The notes below the pieces were generated by a model. It worked only from the letters and a program-made list of their open reading frames with translations. It did not search any database and was not told the DNA's origin. Positions 24,873 to 37,990 of a stretch of 64,000 nucleotides of DNA are shown piece after piece (positions within the stretch are counted from its first letter, which is position 1; every line of letters starts with the position of its first letter). The position numbers and the translations under genes are program-made. The DNA lies in the NCBI RefSeq assembly GCF_040802235.1, contig NC_133165.1, positions 15,595,623 to 15,659,622 of the forward strand, read 5' to 3'. Origin of the DNA: Manis javanica. Its lineage: Eukaryota > Chordata > Mammalia > Pholidota > Manidae.

Positions 24873-26703
24873 CTAAGGATACAAGGAGAAAACCATTATA
24901 AAGGAAATCCCCAAATAGATAGACTTGCTTATGCCACCCCTAAAAATAGGTCAGCTCCTTTGACACCCAGAGGTCAGATGGTCAAAGAAAGTCTGATGTA
25001 GAAATTTGCAACAAATACTTAGCAATTCACCGGGTGAATTTTGGGAGCAGAGAATCCCTCTACTAATATTTCAACCATGGATGTCTACATGTGTGTTTAT
25101 CTGTTAGGGGGATTTTGAGCAAAAGATATGTGTACATTTTGCTCTGCAAAAAAACTGCCCATAAGAAAGGATGCTTTCTCTTCCCTTCTCCAATACTGCC
25201 TGGAAGAACTGATTCTGCTTTGACAGGCAGAATGGGGAAGTTGAACTCATCTTTAAACACCCGAGTGGTCATCAATTCTTACCATTGGGTACATCAGGAC
25301 AGTAGATGCTGTCAAAACTGCTGCTTTTTCTGGACCAGACAGGGCTGTTACATTCGGGCTATAATATAAGACACAAAGGAAGTTTGTTTTCAGATCTTGG
25401 CAAAAGATGCTTGGACCTGGGGGGAGGCAGCACCTGCCCACTGGCTCCTTAACTGCCCACTCTCAATCACCTTCATTGCCTCAGTTTAGGAAGGATTAGC
25501 CCTCACCAAACTGCAAGGGCACCGAGGTCAATCTCTGTGCTTGGAGAAGAGGAGAACAGCAGCAAAGAGAAGAGGGGGTGGAATTCAGCAGCAATGTGCA
25601 TTGGGTTAACCATGCAAAATGGATTGGAGTAAAAGGAAGCCACACTAATTGAGGGAAAGAACACTTTCCCAGGGCAAAAACACATTAAAACCTGGCAGCG
25701 TTGGAGCAAACACCCTCTGAAAAGAATGCTTCAACATCTCCTTCCAGCCAGGCCTCAGCAGAGCAGGGACTGGGGCCATGTGGGTATTTCTTTCCACTTC
25801 TTCATTACTTTATAAATTGTGGGGCAGTGGGAACTTCAGACAATTGCTTAAGATGTAACTGTGTGGCAGGGTCCACTGGTGGTATATTTTGGAAATAAAC
25901 TGAGTAATGGAGAAAACATGTTATTGATCATTCACAGTCACCTACCTCACATGACAACTCCCTCCTAAAATGAATACCTAGAACCTGGTAGGAAATCACA
26001 CTAAAATCCTGTTTAGCAGCTGCTTGCTGGCATCTCTAAATCTGGCACCTCTTTTCTCTTGCAGCAACTGCCTCCTCACTGCCACCCCCAGCCATCTACC
26101 AATAACCATTGGATATTTGGTGGCCACACCTGGTTTAAATGGGATGCAGAGATTTTTGGAAAAGATTGGGGTGGCTGAGTAGGTACCAGAACTCTCTCTT
26201 ACCATGCCGTCCGAACAGTTGGAGGTGGGGCTGGTGGGCTCAGAGCAGCTCTGTCCCGGCAGGCTGTAGTAGTTCTCCACCTGTTCCCTCAGCAGCTCCT
26301 GCAGGCTCTCTATGTAGCGGATGGCATTCCTGAGAATCTCTACCTTGGGCAGCCTCTGGTTGGGATTGGTCGTGGTGCACCTCTTGAGAGTCTCGAAGGC
26401 CTGGTTGACCTTCTTCAGACGTCTCCGCTCGCGCATGGTGGCTGCCTTCCGTCGATCCATAGTGGTGGACTTTCTCTTGCATGCTTTGCAGGCCCACATG
26501 AGGCAGTGGCCGGCCTGGTGGTGGCCTGTCGGCGCTCGCACGTGCTCGTCCTCGTCTGAGCCCTGCAGCTCTGCTTTATGAGCCCCGAAGGCAGCCACTC
26601 GTGGCTCAAACTCATCCCCAAACTCGCCCTCGGGGGACGGGATGCAGGAGCCCTCGTAGAAGTACTCGGAAGGCGAGAACTGGCAGCCGTCCATCATGTC
26701 CAT
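24682..26703 (-). CDS. MYF5: MYF5, myogenic factor 5 (complete, 3 coding exons)
   Basis: MYF5 is a nuclear bHLH transcription factor that binds E-boxes as a heterodimer with E-proteins and starts the skeletal muscle programme. The spliced frame joins 26703-26203, 25358-25283 and 24872-24682 (501+76+191 nt), giving 255 codons plus stop, the usual mammalian length. Visible parts: an acidic N-terminus; a Cys/His-rich stretch (residues 61-76) with Trp70 in the MWACKAC motif, the PBX/MEIS contact of the family; and the bHLH at 83-134, with the myogenic residues Ala88-Thr89 and Lys98 in the basic region. A Ser/Thr-rich tail ends in SRLIYHVL. All four splice sites are GT/AG. The start has a strong Kozak context (A at -3, G at +4). 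MYF6 lies about 8 kb upstream on the same strand. The alternatives MYOD1 and MYOG are excluded by the N-terminal and C-terminal sequences and by synteny. Confidence 0.98.
25283..25358 (-). CDS. MYF5: MYF5 coding exon 2 (76 bp)
   Basis: A short exon encoding [13 protein letters not shown]...YCPDVPN plus one base of the next codon. The acceptor is ATAG|CCCGAATG and the donor is CAATG|GTAAG. Its length of 76 bp gives phase 0 in and phase 1 out, which fits exon 1 and exon 3 exactly. Introns on either side are 844 bp and 410 bp. Confidence 0.95.
26203..26703 (-). CDS. MYF5: MYF5 coding exon 1 (start codon and bHLH)
   Basis: This exon encodes residues 1-167 from [10 protein letters not shown] to SNCSDGM, including the whole bHLH. 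The donor on the minus strand reads CATG|GTAAG, with the exon ending at 26203 in phase 0. The reading frame happens to stay open for 68 more codons into intron 1 (to 25,996), but that extension does not match the family and is intronic. Confidence 0.97.
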
Positions 26704-26881
26704 CCTCTGCGGTGAATCAGGCGGTGCACCTGGACAGCGGCGAGAGAGATGAGGGAGAAAACGGGCGCCTAGAGCTGCTTGCGGGCGGGCAAATCCCGAG
26801 CGGAGCCCCCAGGTCTGTGTTGCTGGTAATTAACAAGGGCAGACGTCTGGCGGCCTGGGTCTGCGCGCTGGGGTTGGGGCT

Positions 26882-26890
26882 CTTTATATA
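26882..26890 (-). promoter_or_regulatory. MYF5: MYF5 TATA box
   Basis: The minus strand reads TATATAAAG here, about 180 bp upstream of the MYF5 start codon. A start site near 26,855 and a 5' UTR of about 150 nt are inferred from the usual 25-30 bp spacing. An ATGCTAAT octamer-like word sits about 30 bp further upstream (26,920-26,927, minus strand). Confidence 0.75.
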
Positions 26891-26904
26891 TTCTTGTGGG
26901 AGGG

Positions 26905-28850
26905 AGGTGGCCGGGCATTATTAGCATATCCCACCGCAACCCCCGCCGGGGCTGTCTGGGCAAACCTCCTCCTTCCCTCTAGAGACAGTTTGCTGTTTAC
27001 AGCTCCTTTAGATGCTAATGGTTTTACTGCATCTCTGCTGGGGCGGGGGGCTGACTCGCCAACCCGCTCACTGGCTCTCTCCAGATTACCTGAACCAAGC
27101 AATCACTTAAAGAGTGTCACAGACAAAAATGAACAAAGGAAGTCCAACTTTTAGCAATTGCTCACACATTTATAAAGGAAATGAATAGAAATCCCTCTGA
27201 GCCGACACCAAAAGCTGACGTTCCTTCTAATCCTGGGCAGGAGGATTCACCTTAGTTTTAGGTGTTTGTTTCTTTTTTTCAAGAGTTTTAGTTACCTCGG
27301 AAAGTTTTTCAGTCAGTGGACCACATAATGGTTGCTAAAGACTTAAACTGACACTTTCAATCATAGAGTGAACCTAGATTTAAGGGAAATCTATTCTGTT
27401 CTGATCAGATTTTCATTTTATAGGCTCTGTGTTATTGGGGGTAAGCGGAGAGGTTCCTTTTCCCCAAGACAGGGCTCGCTCCGTGTCTGCTCATCTAAAG
27501 TCAGGTGGGACCAAGAGCCCGTGACTAGGAGCAGTGCTCCCTGCCCTTCCCCTTCTGCAAGTTTCCTGAGCGCCTCCCCGGTTGGGCCAGGCCTTTGCTA
27601 GACCCCGAGACGGCGGAAGACCCGCGCTGAGGCCACTCTGGAAGCTTTATTCTAGGAAACTGCGTTATGGACGACGAACTCTCTTTTCCAGGGGCACGTC
27701 TCCTTTCTCCCTCTCTATCTGCTCCGCCCCCTCATCGCGACAGACTAAACAGCCAAGCTGGGCTTTGGGGTCTCTGATTTTCTGCCTTCAGGCAAACGAA
27801 CACCGTTACAGATGCATCCCAGCTGCCGGCCAACAATCCCTCTCCGCTCGTGTAAAATTTCCAGCTCCTCAAACCCCGAGTAACTTCACACACTCCAGCG
27901 ACCAAAGCCTTCTAGAAAAGCAGTCTCAGCAGTCTTTGAAATGTTGGTAGGTAGAAGGGGAGAGGGGAGGGCTGCCATTTAAGTAAGAGTGAATGTATTA
28001 ATCAGCTTTTGCCAATCCTCCCCCACCCTTAACCCACCTCCAGATCCCATTACAACAGGAGAGAGTGATCTCACCCGGATCTATGCTCACTCAGTCCAGT
28101 AAGTGTTGTGGCTCCAAAGTTAGTCGGGAGCGGGCAGAGGGGCACTTCTGTTTTTCTTACTTTTTAGTAAAATTACTTTCCTAAAGGGTTGCTGGAGCAA
28201 TGCACACTTTTTTTAGGGGGAGATTCACTCTGCAAAGCCAAGGCCCAGAAAACCAGGGATGGGGGAGTGTCAGGCACTAAGGTCCGCCGAAACGTGCTCG
28301 CCTCTGTTCTCTCTCCCTTTAGGGCATCCCTGAAATAAAGACACCCCGACTACCCCCGTGAGAGACAGGCCCCCTTTCACAACAACGCGCTGCCTAAATG
28401 GCCAGTGGGAAATCCATCTGCACTTTATTTAGCACTATTAACAAGTGGGTGACTTTGAAATGAATAGGGTACCAGGGCTACACCAGATAAGAGTCGAGTT
28501 CCTAAAGGACCCAGGGCGCATGGAAGACTGGTGGAAGCATTGGCAGGCATGCCCATTGCTACCTCTGAAGTACAATATTGGAGAGATGTTCTCACCCAGG
28601 CCCCACAGATTCTGACCAGCAGCAGTAATACTACTGCTTTTAGCTACGGAGCCCAGAGGTTACCACACTGGTCGCAGGTAAAACAGCTTAGATACATGAT
28701 TTGGGCACAAATAAACATGCTGTTTGGAGTTTAAATGGAATATATAAGTTTTGCTTGCCTTTCTGCTGATTTCTTTCCACCGGGCACCTAATGTGCTTTG
28801 TACCCAATCCCTCAAGGTGCGGCATTTGTAACAATTATTAAGACTTCTAT
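26905..28850. promoter_or_regulatory. MYF5 proximal upstream region
   Basis: Non-coding, moderately GC-rich DNA directly upstream of the MYF5 TATA box, without recognisable repeats. It contains CTGTTTACAG (26,993-27,002, forkhead-like), ATGCTAAT (27,012-27,019) and TCCAACTTTTAGC (27,143-27,155). In mouse, branchial-arch control maps to this proximal region; that the function is the same here is inferred. Confidence 0.4.
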
Positions 28851-28995
28851 TTGCCAAGCACTGTTCTCAACCCTTTCCACGTATCTATCTACTCGTTTAC
28901 CACTTCCAACCTCTCATTGGGAACTATTATTAGATCCATTTTTAAATAGAAGGTAACAGAAGCTCAAGAGGTAAGTAATATGCCCCAGGTCGCAT
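28840..28995 (-). repeat. MIR SINE
   Basis: 'TTGCCAAGCACTGTTCTCAA', 'GGGAACTATTATTAGATCC' and 'GCTCAAGAGGTAAGTAATAT' give a clear reverse-complement MIR. Confidence 0.75.
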
Positions 28996-31900
28996 AGGAT
29001 TGAAAAGTAGCATCCCCTTCTCCGGACCTGGCGCTCCACATGTGAATTTTGTTTTTCTCCTAGCAGTTCGGGCTCAGTGCGCGCGCGCACTCAGCGCTGC
29101 AGGGCCGACTCCCCGGAGATGGGGCGTCGGGCTTCTCCCGCTGCCCTCCCGGGCCTGGGAAGACGCTGTCACTCAGGACGCCCTGTCATTGATGGGAGTT
29201 CTCGGAGGTTAGGGCTGTCTGTGGTAAGGTGATCTCAAAACAAATTTACCAGAGTGCCGCGGGCTAGTGGAACTAAAGAAGCCGAGAAAACACAAGCGCC
29301 CGGCGGCTTAATGGGACTCGCTAGGGGGGACACAAGGTCCGGGGTTGAGGACCCTTGGGACTCAAGTGCTGAAAACAGGATCTCAGAGCACCAAGGTAAA
29401 AAACGAGACAAAACTTTCAAACCGCTGTCAGGGGCGAAAGGTGGAAAAGAGAAGAAAAATGGGAGGCATTATACAAAGAAGGGAGGAAGCCAGCGCCTCA
29501 AAGATGCCTGGGGTCCCCCAGTTCAAAAGAGGTTCGGTAGCTCTTTTCCGAGGAGAGCCCGCGTGAGAGCAAGTGGGAAAGCGGGTAAGCAGAAAAACAA
29601 TTTTTCTGAGTGGGGAGATTGAACAAGGAAGTGTAAGAAAGGTTCAAAGTAACTTTGGAAAAGATCTTCTGCTCCCCCTGTGCTCTTTTACTCAAAATCA
29701 GATTAGATTGGCTTTTGTTCCTCATAGAAAAAAAATGAAAATGCTTTCTTTCCAGAGAAGTGCCTTTCTTACGTGCAGCAAAAACTCACGTACATTTAAT
29801 ATGTAAACAGATTGTTAGACATGCTATTCTAATCCTGAGGGTGAGGAGAGCCTTGCAGGAGGCGGACTGAGAAGAAACTTAAGCCATGTTTGCTGTTATA
29901 AATGAAGCCCACCAAGTTTGGGGGCAGTAGATAATTAAAAAAAATTGTTTTTTCACTATATATTCCAAAGAAAAGTACATACATGTTTGATTTCTTACAG
30001 TTAACACTTATGAACAAGTTTTAATGGCATAAGCCTTTAAGTAATTATTAACCTTTTTATTTTTTTTAAGAGAACCTATTTTTGTTTAAACATTATGGCA
30101 ACAATCCTAGTGTTGATGGACAGACCACACCAGCAAAATGATGCTCAGCGCTTCCCTTCCTAGTAAATTTTGCAGACCCCAGGGATTATTATTATTGAAA
30201 ATTCCCCATGCGTCTCCTAGAGGGAGAAACCAAATACATGTAGACAGATAAACCCATTTCAATTCACTGATGCCGCTACCTGAGGCCCTTATCAACTCCT
30301 GGACAAAGAGAGTTCTTCTGGAGATTTCTGCTTATCATATTTGAATTTACAATGTGCTAAACAATTTCAAGCTGCTGATCACTCTGGGAACCAGGCACAC
30401 CTAAGTAAACACATTAGTACCTGCCAAAGCTGCTGGAAGAATTTGTGCAGAAGACAGCTGAAGAAGACATTGGCCTCTGCTTGAATTCGAAGACTCCCAG
30501 GAGAGATCAAAGGCCGAAGGAAGGACTGTTAGCAGCCTTGAGAGGAGAGAAAGTAGCCAGTTCTTACACGGCATTATCTTTGTTCCAGCACATGGCATAG
30601 CCATTCCATCTCACAGGCTGACTCTGAACTAGGCTTGCCCCAAATTGCTTTTTCAGAATGAAACCTCTTGGACTAGGGTCACCTTCTGTAACACTTCTTT
30701 TGAGTTTAAGAGATGATTGAAGGGGTGTCTGTTGGAGACATGCCTGATTCCTTGGCTCTTTGGGGGGAAATACCATGTTATTGCTAATTTACTAATAGAT
30801 TAGGAAATGAGATATTCAAAGTTTAAACAAAGATATTTTAATACAGTTTTTTCAGATATGGTGGTCTGGGAAGAGGATTTGGGTGAAGATGAATAAATGG
30901 GATAAAATATAATTAAGAGAAAAGCACAAGTGGATAAATCCTAACTTGAAGTAAATAATGTCTTTACAAGGATAGAGGTTACTTTTGCAACCCAAGAATT
31001 CTCTGTCAGGCTCAGGAGTAGATGAGAATCACTGAATTTCAGTGTGGTACTCTCACTTCTCAAATACATGAAAGATCCCTTCCCCTCAAAATCAGTCCGT
31101 TAGACATAAATGGATTTCCAGTGTGCTCAGGGCTGAAATTCAGTGATCCAGGTGTGATGATTAAAGTTAGTTTGAGAAAGCTGATATTTGATGTTCCACA
31201 AATTATTTCTATAGTAATATAGAAAAGAAAGTCACTCATTATTTTATTCTTGGTAACTTTATGCCTGGCTCTGGAAAGCTGCTCAGTTTGAATCCCAAAT
31301 TGTTTATATTTACTGAGTTATTACATCTTGATTTTCTTCTTCCATGGCCCTGTTTGTTTTGGCTTTGGCCTTAGTAAAGGTTATCATCATTAATATGAAA
31401 TAAAAAATATTTTAATTGCAAACACACCAAGGATTTCATTGCAAAGCCTAACACTTCATCAGCTAAAGCAGTGGGGTGACAGTGAAGTCTTTAGGAAACA
31501 TTTTCTCTACTTAACAAAGAGACTTCTATAGGCAAATTTATTTCAAACAGTTCTCAAGTTTCCCAGCTAGGGGAGATAGAGAAGATTTGGTTTGCAAAGA
31601 CTGAATAAAATCTATCAGCAAGTAAAGCTCATGAATTGATAAAAGCATTCTGCTGCTTAGCAGTTCAGAATACAAATCTTACAAATACATGTGCAGTCAT
31701 AATGTAAATGAATTCACCTGGTCAATTATGATGTTTGATTTCAGTTGTGGCATGAATCTGAGTTAAATCTATATATACACACATATCAGGGTAAATCTCA
31801 ATTGATTCTCAGGAAAAAAATTATATATACATGATAAGCATGATTATTGGATATGCATACTACTCAGACATATCCACACATGCTCTAATTAGATCATTTG

Positions 31901-32394
31901 AAAGGCTATACCACTTATCTTTTAATTAAATGACTGCTCTGGAGTCCACTAGCTAACTACTCTTGAGAAAGAGCTTTTGGAAAACAGTTGTCAAAGAGAG
32001 CCAAATTATTCTATGGATCATAAATATTCCATCTTTTTCTTTCCCAAGGTTTCTCTTTCAGGGTACAGGGGGATTGAGGGATCACATGCGGCCACTGACA
32101 TTGACTGGCTCCAAATTTTGGTTCTGTACTTAAAATGCAAGAACCTTTCTATCTCAAAGACTGGCGTTCCCATAAGAGGTAACAGTACTTCTTGAAGGGT
32201 TTTTTTTGTAGGATTCTATGAGTAAATATGTGAAATGCTAAGAATGGTTCATTCATATTGCTTCTGGTCTCATTGTTATAAATACTTTTCCCCGGTTGGG
32301 AAACTCAATCTGAAGGAACTTTGGCTTTTGGTGGAAGATAAGCCTTTTGATGGTCAATTTAGATTTACGAATAAAAAATAAAGACAGTCGACAT
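28996..32394. other. MYF6-MYF5 intergenic DNA, no gene seen
   Basis: Begins with a GC-rich stretch (29,050-29,240, including CAGTGCGCGCGCGCACTCAG, a palindrome-like CG run). The rest is AT-rich and repeat-poor. No coding signal is seen; enhancer elements are expected here from mouse work, but no individual one can be assigned. Confidence 0.5.
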
Positions 32395-32590
32395 TTAGTG
32401 TTTATTTTGTGCTCTGTTTTGGCAAAGCACTTTACATGTGTTATTTTAGCGAATCTTCACAACCCCAGGAGTTAAGCACTATTATTGTCATTCCCATTAC
32501 TTTATAATGAGGAAACCGGGAGAAGAGGGGTGCAGGGACAGTCCGAAGCTAAACAGCAGTTGCCGGGACTCAAGCCAGGTAGTCAACAGC
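32395..32590 (-). repeat. MIR SINE
   Basis: 'GCAAAGCACTTTACATGTGT', 'CTTCACAACCCCAGGAG' and 'ATAATGAGGAAACCGGGAG' in order. It sits close to the candidate epaxial enhancer block but not inside it. Confidence 0.7.
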
Positions 32591-32999
32591 CACAGAAACT
32601 CAGCAGTTTGTATTCACTAACATGCCTGCCTGCTTTTCTCAAACATTTGGGAGGGCTTATATGTCCATGTCAGTTTCCTCTATAAACCTTTCTGCATTTA
32701 GAAGTATTCTAGGAGTAACTAGAATCATCCAGATGCTCAGAAAACAAAGTATTTCCCTCATGAAAAGGCCTTTTGAGACAGAAAAGGGGCAAGATACGGC
32801 CCTGTGCCTGCAGGGGACATTGTCTGTGGCAGTATCTGGTGTGCAACTGGGAGGTCCGGACTGAAGTGTTAGGAAGAAAGACTGGGAAATACTGAATTCG
32901 GTTTGATTTCCACATCTGTGAACCAAGGACTAGCTGTGGGGAAAAAGAAGGAAGGAAGAAGTTAAGGGTGGGGAAGGGGGCTGAGAGTGAAGGTGCCTT

Positions 33000-33420
33000 T
33001 TATAGAATGTTAGAGAGAAGTAGCAATTCCAAACAATGGCTGCCCCTCCCCTCGGCTTCACTGCCCACTGCGATTCATGGTGGTCGGTTCTTCCTGAGGT
33101 TACAGGATAAACAGACTTGGCACACGTCGTAAAATCCTCACGGTGAGGAGCTCCTGGGGCTTCTAGCCTCTCTAGGGCTTTGCTATTTGGTCCAGCTAAG
33201 AGGTTTCATGTGTGGTGGTGTCTTTTGACCTCAACCATTTAACCCTTCCTTCTCTGAAGCAACCCTTCCTTCAAAGAAGCCCACCCTCCGGGAAGAGACA
33301 GATTGTCTCCTGCTCTCAGCATTCTGACTGGAAAACAAACCCAGGCCACGAGGCCGTGAGGATATTCTGGTGTTCTAGCCACTAGTTCAGCTCAAGAAAC
33401 CCAGGGAGGGGGCCGGGGCA
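33000..33420. promoter_or_regulatory. Candidate MYF5 early epaxial somite enhancer
   Basis: In mouse the early epaxial enhancer of Myf5 lies about 5.5-6.6 kb upstream, between Mrf4 and Myf5, and depends on GLI and TCF/LEF sites. Here the block 6.1-6.5 kb upstream of the inferred MYF5 start contains a GLI-like TGGTGGTC (33,078-33,085; the full consensus is TGGGTGGTC) and a LEF/TCF-like TTCAAAG (33,270-33,276). It lacks recognisable repeats. Position and sites agree; function is inferred. Confidence 0.4.
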
Positions 33421-33951
33421 GCCCCTGGGTCCTCCAGATGAAGGCTGCTTCATGGAAGGTGGGGCCTGGAAAGCCAATGAAGGAAAGCAATTTGGGCTAA
33501 ATTCACTGAAGATCTTTGTAGGGAAATAAACAGAAAGTTTTTGTGTGGCAATTTCTTGCAACAAGGACATTTCACTGGACTGAGAATCCAGCTGTTAACT
33601 TCTGAAGGTAAATCCTACCCACATCTCCAGATATAGAACAGTTAAAACAGAAAGAAACAGGATGCTGAAAGAAGAAAGACTGGCAGAGTCCGGGTATTCT
33701 GCATTCCTGACCACAGGTGTGAAGTCTACGTGGGAGAGCAAAGTGAACAGTTTAATTCACGCATAGCAAAACTACCAGTTTTCCTCCTTTTAAGCCAGCC
33801 TTTTAGAAAACACCAAAAAAGTATGGGCTGTGTGGTGTCCAAGTTAAAATAGGGCTCCTCTTTGTTGCACACATGCCCTCAACCATTTTTCTTCAGTTGA
33901 ATCAAATTAGGACCAACTTTGTGCATATAGAAACTTATTTTTTTAATATTA

Positions 33952-34448
33952 CAATACCAGGATCCTCGCACATTTTATATGCAAATACGTCATTCCACAT
34001 TTAAAATGGATTTCTTAGGTTTACATAAAAAAAACGAAAGTACTAACATTATTTACAAAAATATATTCAATACCACTAACATTTAAATGCAACGTTCCCA
34101 CTTCGCTTTAGACAGGAATGAACTGTTTGAACATGGCGCAAAAGGATAGCCGTAATAAAAGTAAGTATATTACAAAACCAATCAAACAAGAACAAAATAA
34201 GGCCGCTAGACCTAAGCCACTCGCAGTTCCAAAAATAAAAGCCCGAAGCCAAAGGGCTTAATTTTTTTCATTCTGGCGTGCACAAGTTTCCCAGAAGTTT
34301 CTTTGTGAGCATCTCCTTCCCTTTCGTAAACTCCTGGGTCCGCGTTCCTAAATATTCATGTAATGTGACCTCATCTAAAGGATTAGGCGAAGGAGGGAGG
34401 GTGGGATCTTCCTGCTGCGTGGAGAACGTCCCGACCACCGGCGCCGAG
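33952..34448 (-). other. MYF6: MYF6 3' UTR with candidate poly(A) signal
   Basis: Sequence downstream of the MYF6 stop. No AATAAA was found at a suitable distance on the minus strand. The variant ATTAAA occurs at 33957-33952, which would give a 3' UTR of about 500 nt, close to the known mRNA size. The AT-rich stretch at 33,935-34,265 looks well preserved. Confidence 0.4.
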
Positions 34449-35740
<1,292 letters not shown>

Positions 35741-35803
35741 TCAAAAACCCAGAGGAACCACCCAGATGGCATTTAATTAGTGCGGTGACATAAGTCGCCC
35801 CAG

Positions 35804-35815
35804 CTTTATATATAG
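35804..35815 (-). promoter_or_regulatory. MYF6: MYF6 TATA box overlapping a MEF2 consensus
   Basis: The minus strand reads CTATATATAAAG about 110-120 bp upstream of the MYF6 ATG. The first ten bases (35815-35806) fit the MEF2 consensus YTAWWWWTAR exactly, and the same bases form the TATA element. MEF2 control of the MRF4 promoter is established for the gene; that this exact site is used is inferred. Confidence 0.7.
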
Positions 35816-36100
35816 TAGCTCCTGAAACTCAATCCAACTTTTAGCTGTCATGGAGCATCAGTCTCCCAATGTGATTACAGCAAGTGCTCTCTAGAACATC
35901 TAGTTTGAAAGAAAACTGAGAAGTATCAACCCTAGAACGATGTGACAACCTATATGCAGAACAGGTAAAACAGCGAAAAAATACACGGAGCGCATCCCCG
36001 TATTGAAACAAAGCGTTGAATGCTTCCATTTGCCGCCGCCATTGAGATGCTAACCTGTTTACAGGACAACTTCAAAACAACTGCGGATTAGCACTGCTCC
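35816..36100. promoter_or_regulatory. MYF6 proximal promoter region
   Basis: Non-coding DNA upstream of the MYF6 TATA box. It contains TCCAACTTTTAGC (35,833-35,845) and ATGCTAAC directly followed by CTGTTTACAG (36,047-36,064). Both word types also occur upstream of MYF5. No coding potential is seen. Confidence 0.45.
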
Positions 36101-36879
36101 ATTCTCCTCCCCCAGGCTCCTCTCAATTCTAAGTATAGACCAATGATGAAAGATTTCAAATGCAATAGCCATTGCTCCAAAATAGCCTGGTTAATATTTG
36201 CAGAGTGGTTCAGCTCTTTTCTCTCTCTTGCCTGTCAAAAAGATGCTATTCCTGTGATTAAAACCATTACAGTCCTTCAAAGGTCATACATGACTTTCAG
36301 GCTTCAGCCTCCATAGCAGCAGGTAAATCTCTTTCCTGTCTTTTACTAAAGCTCTAGGATGATTTGGAAGCTGGAGGGGTGGCTGGAGGGTGCTCAGGTT
36401 CCTTCCTTGGCTATCTTATTTTTGTGGGGAGTTGGTAACCAAGATCTGAATTTCGTGCCCCTCCACTGTGGAGCAATAGTAGCTATGAGATAAGGGGTGG
36501 GACAGAGGACGGAGATGCAATTCATGTAACAACTTCTCTTCAAAAAATCATTCTTGTGGAAACAAGCCTCACTATGGCCACTTGGTATTTCAGGATCCAA
36601 TGTGGCGCTGACCCCAGGGTGCCTCTGTTATGTTCCTGTTGTACGTGTTGTGCTCACAGCTTTTTCGTTCAAGTTCTTGCTCTCCATGGACTCCAAATAA
36701 ATTGTCTTATAAGATCCAGATGAGAAAGGTAGCATCCAAGGCACAGGCAAGGAAAGAAATTTCAGCCTCTGCTTGCCCGTGGTCCAATACACGCAGGCAG
36801 GTGGGCGGAGAGGCAGTGCAGTGGAAGGAGGAAGTTTAGGGGTCCTAGATTCCAAAGGACTCTCTTCAAGGCCTAGCTA

Positions 36880-37020
36880 AGTTAATTTGTTTGTGTGTGC
36901 TAAGTTACTTCTTAGGTCTCCATTTCTTCCAGATAAGAGTGGTTGTCTTAGAGAATTTTGGTGAGGATTCGATCCAATGATATCATGCTTATGAAGCATA
37001 TAGTCTTTTGTTAGCTGCTT
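36880..37020 (+). repeat. MIR SINE fragment
   Basis: 'GTGCTAAGTTACTTCTTAGG', 'TCTCCATTTCTTCCAGATAA' and 'TTGGTGAGGATTCGATCC' follow the MIR order in plus orientation. Confidence 0.5.
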
Positions 37021-37839
37021 GTTGGCCGTTAGTTATCATTTAAAGCATGAGGCTGTGTCAGTGTGAAGATCATTTCTTGTCAAATAAAGCACACCTGTTG
37101 CAGAGGTCGATTTTGTTTTCCCTTTTGTTATTCTTCCCTTTCCTTTTTCCTCCCAGAGCTCTGGAAAGACTCCCTCACCTGTAAATGTACTTTAGGATGA
37201 CAATCAACTTTGGTTTTAGCCTTTATAGGCTATGCCTGAAAAAAAAAGATGGAAACATAATGTCCACTTATTCTACCCCAAGCAGTGGTAATCATAGGTT
37301 ACATTCAATAGGACTCCATTTGTTTATGAATGAAGACAATACAAGGAACCAGTAGTCAGACACTGGAGGAATTGGGTACCCTTCTGAGTAAAGTCACCTC
37401 TTCCAGAAGATAGTTTTTCACAGCTTGTTCCTATTGAGCCACAGACTTGGGGTGTTGCATTTTGACATCTTTTTTTATTTTTGGCTGTTTTTATGGTTTT
37501 GGTTTTGGGCAGCTGAATAATTATTTATCAAGTCAGAGAATCATTTCTAGGTTTTTGGAAAAAGTAGGAAGCACAGGAAAGTATAATAAGAAGCCAATAC
37601 TTTTGTGATATTTTCTCCTATTTGTACCAGTTCCCATGTTGCTAATGTCAGCAGTGAGACTGCAGGTTGGAGGCTCCAACGATTCAGGGTATAGTCTAAC
37701 ATCCATCATAGAAAATCACCTTGTGGTCTTAATCTATGCTGCATCTTATATGGTGAAGACAATCTGAAAAGCAATTTTTTTAACTGTTATAACTATACAG
37801 CATTTTTGCTAAGATTATTAAGATAACAATAACTGAAAT

Positions 37840-37990
37840 TCATTTATTCTACCCTTTTTGGGTACCTACTAAATGCTAGATAGTGCTCTCAATGCTAAAG
37901 ACAAAGAGGTGAAAATGAACTCTTTTTTCATGGAGTTTGAAACTAGCAGGGGAAGCAAAATTGACTGAGACAAAAAGTGGGAGAAATAGC
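37840..37990 (-). mobile_element. L2 3' end fragment
   Basis: 'GGGTACCTACTAAATGCTAG', 'AAGACAAAGAGGTGAAAATG' and 'CATGGAGTTTGAAACTAGC' are the reverse complement of the L2 3' UTR. Confidence 0.65.

Noticed and set aside
25996-26202. Open extension of MYF5 exon 1 into intron 1
   Set aside because: A perfect GTAAG donor at 26,202, a correctly phased exon 2 and an exact 255-residue product show this is intron read-through.
29254-29622. 122-codon plus-strand frame, Lys/Gly-rich
   Set aside because: No domain, no family match recognised, no splice or promoter context; GC-rich DNA with few stops.
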